NCBI RefSeq assembly: GCF_025024155.1
Contig: NW_026251797.1
Location: 1-64,000, forward strand
Direction: 5' to 3'
Origin: Gamsiella multidivaricata
Lineage: Eukaryota; Mortierellomycota; Mortierellomycetes; Mortierellales; Mortierellaceae
DNA length: 64,000 bases
The notes below the pieces were generated by a model. It was not told where the DNA came from. It worked only from the letters and a program-made list of their open reading frames with translations, and made no database searches. The first letter of the stretch is position 1; every line of letters begins with the position of its first letter. A program made the position numbers and the translations under genes. Shown piece after piece: positions 56,605 through 64,000 of the stretch.

Positions 56605-57857
56605 TGTCGAAGACCTAAACACGACAGGAAATTACGTCGAGAAGAGACGCTCCATCGCCGATTAGATATCAAAATACAAACACAGAAATGGAGGCGCAGG
56701 GGTGCACAGCGTCCGCTCAATCAACATAACAGAACGTTAAATGAAAGGAAGATTGGAAGTGCCGTTTTTTTTATCAAGGCAATGTTCACACAAGGAAACA
56801 AAATACGACTGCATCCATCCTGCGCTTCGGTCATATAACGTCTGCACATACACATATAATGCAAAAAAAAAAAAAAAAAAAAAAAAGGCTGACACCAGTG
56901 GTGTCTGCCGATGCGCAGGAAGAACAGAAATGCGGCAATTTGGGATAATCATTCTCAGTAAGAATAGGTGACAGAAAGATGGCAATGCTGGTCATGACAT
57001 TGTAATGTATTGTCCATGGGGTCCAGGTCGTTGTTCGCCCAAAGGAATAGACAACTCCACTGTCCATGATTGGTGCATTCGTCATGATTTCTGGGCTCAT
57101 TTTTGAACCATGCACAGACGCAGCCCACCATTTTGCAAACAAACAAAGGGCGACATAAAATATATGCATCTGGCATAGATTGGACCAACCAAGCAAACCA
57201 ACACCCCGATTGTCAACATGTTTGCTCTTTTAAATCGCTGTCTCCTGATTCCGGGAGAGGCGGTTACCTCCAACTCAAATGTCAATCAGTGCGCAACCAT
57301 ATACACAAATAGGAAGGAACCGGTTTTTAAAGAGAAAAAAGAGAAGAGTATAAAGCATCCCTCTCCCAGAAAGATAGTAATGGATAATGGCATCTAAAAA
57401 AAAAGAAAAAGAAAAGGGTGCTTGGTTGCTGAGGGTATTTGCTGTGTATGCTTTTTTTTTTGGTGGCAAATGGAAACTGAATACAGCCAACTTTGTTTGG
57501 ATACAGTTGGGTTGTGGGGGTCTGCGCTTTCCTTTTTCATTTATGTCCCTGTGCTTTTGTTGTACAAAGAAAGTAAAGTAAAAAGCACAAGAGAAGATGT
57601 TTGCGCGGAAGAAGAGAAAGAGGCGGGGAAAAGTGCGAGAGGGACAACGGATACCGTACCCAGTTAGGGGTGAGTTAGGATGTCGAAAGAGACTATGGGA
57701 CCAAGGGTTTTGATGAAAAGACAAAACGGAGGGGAGATGGTGGTGGAGGACAAGGAGGAGGAGGAGCGGAACGAAATGGATGCGATGGATGAATGGGAGT
57801 ATGGATGCGATGGTATTCGTTCGTCCTTCTCTTCCTCTTCTTTCCTTGGCAGCAAAT
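56605..57857. other. Intergenic region upstream of the histidine kinase
   Basis: 1.25 kb, A/G-rich on the + strand, with a run of 25 A near 56862-56886. It presumably contains the kinase promoter and the 3' UTR of the following gene. A minus-strand open frame at 57275-57868 is low complexity and unsupported. Confidence 0.5.
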
Positions 57858-58797
57858 TCATTCAGCACTAATGAAACTAAGAGATGCGACCGGCCTAATC
57901 AGACGCCTGCACGACCGCACCGTACCTCCCTTCCTTTTCGTGATGACATCAAAGCTTCTGGATCGAGGACCACCCGTCCAGATACCCAAAACAGGAGAAA
58001 AGAGATAAAGACAGGGAGGAAAGGGAATAAACAGAAAATAAAAAGCACGTACTTCATAAACGATACTCATAACGACGACGACCAACGGTAATAAAATAAA
58101 CTCACACAGATACGGATAGTATATAAAGGAAAGAAAGTAACTACGCTCGGACAAAAGATCATCTTCGTTCAAAAGAGTCTCAACCACCTTACCTCGAGGA
58201 TATCGACGATGAGGATTGTGAACATCTCTCCAATCCAGGACTCTTGCGACCACTACTCCCGAACCCTGGCATCCAATTGAACTTTAGACCCTTGGACCAC
58301 CGGTGTTCCTTGAGCGACTCCGTGATAGAACTCCTGGGCTGCTGTTGACTCGATGACGGCTTGGATGACGAGGATGCGCTTGTCTGGGCCATATACGGAG
58401 GGGGTACAGACGGTGTCGAGTGCGACCGTTGTTGGCCATCACCATTTGGCTGCCGATCCTGCTGAACTGGATGAACTCTGGGGCGGGTTAAAGCCTGTAA
58501 GGTCTGTTCCTGAGATGTGTCCGGTGGACCTATTGTTGTTGCAGATTCAGCTATTGATGCCATGAAAGAGGGGTGGTGATGGTGGTCCTTGATGGTGCCG
58601 ACTGATGATGATGATGTTGATGAATCCGAGTCGAATGAGAAGGCTTCTCTGAGTGCAGGTATAGGAGAGGTAATCGACCGTAGGAAACGTGGTCGACGAT
58701 GGAAGGGACCCTGTTGTCTCTGATGTGGAGCGTCCTGGCTCGAGGGATCTGGCGGCGACCCATCTGAAGGGTGTGAGGTGGATGGTATGGCTACCAT
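57858..58797 (-). CDS. Ser-rich hypothetical protein
   Basis: Proposed exons: 58797-58193 and 57957-57858; 234 residues. The first exon encodes a Ser/Pro/Gln-rich sequence starting MVAIPSTSHPSDGSPPDPSS, with a more ordered part HRWSKGLKFNWMPGFGSSG near its end. It stops at a consensus donor (gtaagg). The second exon is chosen because its acceptor follows a long pyrimidine tract and keeps the frame open to a TGA at 57860-57858. That second exon is speculative; another acceptor or an earlier stop is possible. No family is recognised. Confidence 0.4.
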
Positions 58798-61462
58798 GTA
58801 CGATGATAAAACGCAAAATGCGAGAGGGAGGGCGGAAGAGGCTGGTGCAGTGCAACGATACTCCTTATTGAAATGAGTGTTTGTTGCTTCGGTTTTTGCT
58901 TTTTCTTTTTCTCTGGGGGAGGGGGTGAAAAGAGGGTTTGTGCCACTGCCGCTCTTCCACTGCTGCAAATCCAGTCAATTCTTTACTTTGCTTTGCTCTT
59001 TCTCTCTCTCTCTTCCTTCTGGGTCGATGATGCTAGCGTTGTTTACGCCGTTGAATGGTTGGTTGGTTGTTAGCGGGGCTATGCGTTGGGTTTGCTTTTG
59101 CAGCCGGATGTGAGGGGTGGGTGTGATGGAGAGCGATCAGCGGAATGGTGGAAGGTGTTGCAAATATGAATATGAATATGGATATGTAAATGAATACGAC
59201 AATGTTAATTGATAATTGATGATACGGTGTGAGTCTGTGAGGACACACACGCCACTACAGTTGCTGCAGTTGGTCAGTGGGTAGGCACAGGCAGGCGAGG
59301 GGGAGGAGGAGAGAGAGAGGGTGGGCGCGAGTGGCGAAGAGGGTCAAGGGTATATGTGAATGCGTATGCGTGTATGCGTGTATGTGGGTGTGATTACGGG
59401 TGGTCGAGGACGGAGGAGGGGAGAGGGTGATGATGGGGATGGCGAATGGGAAAGAGGGAAAGAAGGAGGATGGGACTCTAATCGCGTTGTTGCTTGTGTT
59501 GTATTTTAAAGTAAGACAGCTGAAAAGAGAGTTAGTTGCACGAACAAACTCTTTTTTTTGGGTGTCTTCAACAAAAAAAGAAATATGCTAGTCTATGGAG
59601 CATTGAGGAATGCCGGTGGTGACGCCTCTGTCCACGGAGGGGACCCGTTCAAAAATCCCCTGATATCCATTCGTTCATTCATATATAGAACAAAAGAACA
59701 AAAGAGCAAATTATCAGCGGTCAATGGTCAAATGGACACAAAAGGTAGATTTGGGGATAGACTGAAGGAAGAACCCCCAACACGAAGAAGAATAAAGACG
59801 AAACACGAGGGGAGACAAGAGGGAGGAAGAGGGTTGAAGAAAACCGTTGGATGTTGAGTCGGAGAAAACCTCGAGCTGAGTATCCGTTAACATTTTAGGG
59901 ACGCGTTCCTTCAGAGGATCATCATCAGAGACGAACAAGATTTTGTGGCAGATGGCTGCCGAATAAGACTCACAGTACTTGGCGCGTCCCTACGCGCGTG
60001 CAAGGCCTGCAAGGTACTGCGGCTACAAACACGGCGACCTGGGAAAAAAAGAAAAAAAACCCCCCATCCCCATGCATAGCCTACCGCAACGGGCAAAAGG
60101 GGGATCTGCACCAATCACACCAATCACAGTACCCCCAGATCCTCGCTATATTATTATTTACCGTCAAGGACCACTCTTCTTTTCAATTCACAAACAGAAC
60201 CCATTGGCTATCAACACATCCGCTTGTAGAGAGTACATAGACCCAATATCTAGTATCGGAAAAAGACGAATGAGCAATTCACCTTTCCATAGCGCGTGTT
60301 ATGTGTGTTGTTTGTCCATTGATGATCCCACCCTCGCCCCGCCTCCCCTCGCTCTCGTATTCTTGGGCAAAGAGAGTTTATTATGCTCTGCGGATATAAC
60401 AAATATATATATAATATATATAATATATAATATATAATATAAAAAAAGGGTAGCCCCAATGGTACCACCCAGAGCGCGTTTTTTTTTTGTCACCCGATAA
60501 TCCAGCAGCATACAACGCAACAGCACTTATAAAAACAAGGTGATCTGGACCATCCAAGTATGGGAACTCACTTGAAGACGGAAATGGTCGTACAGTGTGC
60601 TCTGCTTGTACGTGCATACATCTTACGCTCATGTCTAAATGAAAAGCATCGATTCGTTCCACCTCTGCGGCACCACGCCCACACACACGCATCCCTTCAT
60701 CATCCCCTCCCCCTCTCCCCTCAACAACACCACTCTTTTCTGGGCGTAAGTACCAGATAGTGCATACCGTTATGAGATTACCAATAATAATACACTTACC
60801 GCTCGCCGCCCACTGCCCACCGCCCACCGTCCACCGCCCTCCGCCACACCGCGCACTCTCGCGTTTTTTTCTTTTGGAGCGTCTTGAATAGACTAACGTG
60901 CATTTAGCTCACAATGCACGCGAGGACAAAAGCATGGGCAATCTTTTGGAACGCATATTTGTATGTGGATTTTTTTGTACCACAATTATCAGCCATGCTA
61001 CCATGCAACAAACATGTTGCGTGTGTTGTTGTTGCTATTGTTGTCGCTGTTGTTGTTGGCGCTGTTGGCTTTTTTTTTTTTTTTTTTTTTGAGAGAGAGA
61101 GAGTGTGTGTGAGAGAGAGAGAGAAAGAGAGAGCGTGTACAACTTCAATTTCGATTATCGAGCAATGGGCTTTGAGAGGATTCAAGGTGGCGGAACAAGT
61201 CCATATATCCATATAAAACTCCTTCAAGCACACATGTCCTTTAGAGAAAATTCTTGAGTATATATTTGGATAGTCAGTTTCTCCAGCTTTTGACAGCGGA
61301 CAAAACTCTTTCGGAGTTTGGAGATGTAGAGATGTACATGTACTTTTTTTTTCTTGATAGCTGAGCAATCAATCAGGATTCTCAGCTCTTTTGCTATTTG
61401 CTTTTTGCTTTGGCGGCCTTTATTTAACATCATTGGTTTGCATAGCACAACTGCGCTTTACT
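58798..61462. other. Low-complexity intergenic region of 2.7 kb
   Basis: Dominated by simple sequence: GA- and GT-rich stretches (59290-59420, 61091-61130), a hexamer-like TATGAA run (59161-59200), an AT repeat (60402-60447), and a T run (61071-61090). A minus-strand section (59840-60000) reads like codons (KYCESYSAAICHKILFVSD and LKERVPKMLTDTQLEVFSD) but has no identifiable partner exons. A section at 60550-60700 also stays open without support. No gene is called. Confidence 0.45.
60402..60447. repeat. AT-rich TATAA/TATATA repeat
   Basis: Alternating AT with regular interruptions forming ATATATAAT units, followed by a run of A. Simple sequence, no associated gene. Confidence 0.85.
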
Positions 61463-63480
61463 CTACTCCATACGAGGCCGTTTTGTGTTCCTGTCATCCT
61501 TTAAAGTCGGTACCGGGTGCGTCTTCTGAACCGACGCCGTTACCCTCATATCCTTGTCCTCGTTCGTAATCCTTCTCAGCGGGAATTCCACGGGTTGTCC
61601 AGCAAACGAGCTTTTTTTTTTTTTTTTTTTTTTTTTTTCAGAAAAGGAAGAACCGGTCAATATCACCGCCTCAACTACATACACAAAAGCACACACTATC
61701 AAAAGAACTTACTCCATGCCAGGCTTCGGATCTTCTTGGAAGTATGGGTGATTCAATGCCTCTTCTGCCGTGATCCGCTTCAACGGATCATACTCGAGCA
61801 TCGCAGCCAAAAGATTGCATCCTTGCTCGCTCTTGATCGGCCATGTCTGATAGAGCGATCGCAGCACGTTTGGTGTTCTAACAAAGAGGCGTTTTTTCAA
61901 CCCTTAGTTCACGCTTTTTTCCATTGCCGTCCGAACACGTATGAATGGAACTTACTGCCTAAATTGACTCAGGTTCGGATACTCTGGTTGCTGGTCAATC
62001 GTGGGCCACCGCTCCTCTATCAAAGCAATAAAAAACAGCGTAATAAAAAGAATAACCCTTTCGTTAGGAAAAAATAAATACTCTCACTTAACAATCCCTC
62101 CTTGCTCGTTACTTATCATATTAACTCCAAAAAAAAAAAAAAAAAAAAAAAAAAAACTTACTTGTAGGGTTGCCGAGGATATCAAAGATCTTTTGAAGCT
62201 GGTTCTTCTGAAACGGGACCGTCTTCTTATTCTCGACCTTGGCTTCCTCGCCCTTGAAGATCGGCCGCAGTGTAATCAATTCGGCGAAAATACATCCAAT
62301 CGCCCAGATATCGATCGCCTTGGTATAATGTCTCGATCCAAGCAAGAGCTCTGGTGCTCGATACCAAATTGTCACCACCACCTTGTCTCCGTTGAAGAGT
62401 GGTTGTAAAGGCTTGTAGAACAACCGCGCCAATCCTAGATCGCCTGATATTGTGCGTATTCCGATTTTTTTTTAAACAGGCGTTAGTTAGTTAATATGCT
62501 GCTAAAAACAGAGTGACCTGAGTTAAGATCATGATCCGTCAGAAAGGGAAAAAAAAGTCGATCCCCTTATGTTTGCATACCAACTTTGACAACTCCATTG
62601 GCGGTGACGAGGATGTTGGCGGGTTTGAGGTCACGATGCATCACCCAGTTGGCATGGAGATATGCGACTCCGTTCAACAGTTGCCACAAGAATGACTTGA
62701 TGGTGTATTCAGACATATATTTCCGCTCCGGATGACTGTGGAAACCGATGATTTGCTACACGAAGGAAAAAAAAGAAGTCCAAATGCATGTTAGTAAACA
62801 TGTTGCTGTAGTGGAATCTAACAAAAAAAAAAAAAAAAATAGTAAAAAGAAAAAGGCATCGGCCCTCGGAGTGCTTACAAGGAGATCATGTTCTGCATAT
62901 TCAAACACCATGTGGATCGACTTATCCTCCAACAGAACCTCCTGTAACCAGACAATATTTTCATGATGCAGTTCTCGACATAACTGGATCCAAAAAGAAG
63001 ACAGCAAAAGTAAGCAATTACGGTGACGACAATTCCATCGACTATCGACGATCCACTCCTCTCATATCGCTTGAACAGTCCACATACAGCGATCTCTCGA
63101 CAAGCCGACTGTGAGATCCCGATGTACGTTGCAGCCTCGCCCTCCTTGTCCGGCTTGAACTTCTTGATAGCGTATTCCTTGCCATCGTCCCTATGATCGC
63201 ACAGAACATCCATATGAGCACATTGTCCAAGCACAGCGACTTAACGCTTCTTGTTCTTATCAACACACACACACATATTAAACGGGCCCCTTCTTTAATA
63301 GTTTCACACCATCCGCCTCCCATACTTGTTCTTGGACTTTGCCTTGTACACACGACCATAAGTTCCTGAGCTGATAAAGCCCAGAATATCGTATTTCGAC
63401 GCAATCTTTTGCCGACAAGAGTCCCGCTTCTTCTTGTATTCCGTCATAGACATGACAGGTAATTCGTTCGGGTTCTCCAT
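61463..63480 (-). CDS. SSN3: CDK8-type cyclin-dependent kinase of the Mediator kinase module
   Basis: Eight exons: 63480-63326, 63190-63088, 62983-62879, 62755-62581, 62443-62162, 62016-61956, 61877-61713 and 61610-61463; 397 residues. The glycine loop is [18 protein letters not shown], and the ATP Lys is K61 in YAIKKFK. The cyclin-binding helix is the CDK8-specific SACREIA. Catalytic HRDLKPAN (D163) and DLG (D181, where CDK8 has DMG) follow, then [21 protein letters not shown], essentially diagnostic for CDK8/Ssn3. The C-terminus ends after [14 protein letters not shown] and a short basic tail. Together with cyclin C, Med12 and Med13 it controls transcription by phosphorylating polymerase II and transcription factors. 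Several introns carry long poly(A)/(T) runs; the last acceptor directly follows 27 A. Confidence 0.93.
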
Positions 63481-63850
63481 TTCGTGAATGTCAGCTTTGA
63501 TGTCCGTTTGAGTTTGATGAGCAAAGTTTGAAGTTGAGTGGTCCGTTGGTTCTGCAACGCTGAATGAAGAAGGTCGAGGTCGTCCTGTTTTACGATGATG
63601 TTTTCTGTTCCTGAAAGTTGGAAGATGTGGGAATAGCCTGCCCAGCGGCTAACAAAAACTCAAAGCTGAAGCGGGCGTGACGGCTCGATGCGATCGTCGG
63701 CCCCAAGAGTGATCCCCCACAGGCACGCACAGCACGCCTTTTTTTATTTATATTTTACATATACTTCAGAACACAAGTATTCGGCAATGAAATAGCTGAG
63801 GTGTTTAAAAGGTGAATATTTATTTGCGTCAAATAAAAGAGTGTCAATCC
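63481..63850. other. Spacer upstream of CDK8
   Basis: 370 bp containing the CDK8 promoter and leader and the 3' UTR of the next gene, which is on the same strand. Nothing else is seen. Confidence 0.4.
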
Positions 63851-63899
63851 TTATTTGCCCTTCCAGGGAGGTATGGAGAGGCGCTCTAACTCGTGGAAT
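63851..63899 (-). CDS. Last exon of an unidentified gene (extends beyond the right edge)
   Basis: After a strong pyrimidine-AG acceptor (nine T before AG), the minus strand reads FHELERLSIPPWKGK and then TAA. The codon phase needs two bases from the preceding exon. The 100 bp beyond, to the window edge, could include an earlier exon (coding-like SLILYDI before a possible GT donor) but that is uncertain. The short conserved-looking ending suggests a small protein, perhaps mitochondrial, but the family is not recognised. Confidence 0.4.
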
Positions 63900-64000
63900 C
63901 TAAAAAAAAAGCGGGTGAGGGATGTATGTAAATATGTCGCGTCCAGAAGTCGGTCCTGTATGGTGCCGCGTCGCGCACAATGTCGTATAAGATGAGGGAG

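Noticed and set aside
57275..57868. 197-codon minus-strand frame
   Set aside because: Composition is driven by purine- and pyrimidine-rich repeats (Phe/Leu/His/Lys runs); no domain, overlaps regulatory sequence and the proposed second exon of another gene.
59990..60065. CxxC motif (RACKACK) suggesting a Zn2Cys6 transcription factor start
   Set aside because: Only the first two cysteines appear; the rest of the six-Cys pattern and any following domain are missing in all frames and with plausible splicing.

Overview
The window is nuclear DNA of a filamentous fungus. Nearly every gene has several short GT-AG introns, with short intergenic gaps and no operons. Gene content (Sec61 beta, MMM1 of ERMES, a Nuf2 kinetochore subunit, Mediator subunits, a hybrid histidine kinase, fungal-type OPT and HAM1-like proteins), together with a metazoan-like TFG and a LINE-like element, suggests an early-diverging lineage. 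Mortierellomycota is the best guess, but that is inference from gene style, not a database result.

Layout. 1-12.4 kb is dense: 5' end of 5-oxoprolinase (-), PRC1/Ase1 microtubule bundler (+), GNAT acetyltransferase (-), Dap1-like haem protein (+), Mago nashi (-), an unusual RtcB-type RNA ligase (+), Sec61 beta (-), phosphomannomutase (+). 12.4-17.3 kb is gene-poor, with a decayed gene, a hairpin beside a poly(T) run and unexplained splice-like signals. 17.3-28.8 kb holds mitochondrial methionyl-tRNA synthetase (+), histone H4 (-), MMM1 (+), a HAM1-like lipid-binding protein (-), a Tigger/pogo transposase relic (-) and NUF2 (-). A 5'-truncated non-LTR retrotransposon lies just upstream of NUF2. 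31.3-33.6 kb is an oligopeptide transporter (-), followed by 3.4 kb of gene-poor sequence. 37-50.7 kb is dense again: N-terminal amidase NTA1 (-), complex I assembly factor (+), SANT/Myb protein with a presequence-like N-terminus (+), a Ser-rich orphan (+), SLC25A46/Ugo1-like carrier (-), MED19 (+), TFG-like PB1 protein (+), RNase kappa/V-ATPase f subunit (+). 51.3-56.6 kb is a 1655-residue GAF hybrid histidine kinase (-). A Ser-rich orphan (-), a low-complexity gap, CDK8 kinase (-) and the last exon of an unidentified gene complete the right end.

Genes are mostly unlinked housekeeping units. Several divergent pairs share 160-460 bp promoters: GNAT/Dap1, MAGO/RtcB-like, Sec61 beta/PMM, H4/MMM1, NTA1/NDUFAF2, SLC25A46/MED19. 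Two Mediator subunits (MED19, CDK8) and several mitochondrial or ER-contact proteins occur here, with no sign of a functional cluster. The most unusual item is the RtcB-like ligase: its catalytic part resembles the bacterial release-factor-H-coupled RtcB family rather than the archaeal/animal HSPC117 type, and it is fused to a small ubiquitin-like N-terminal domain. Exon coordinates in the entries were derived by hand from splice sites, reading phase and family alignment from memory.
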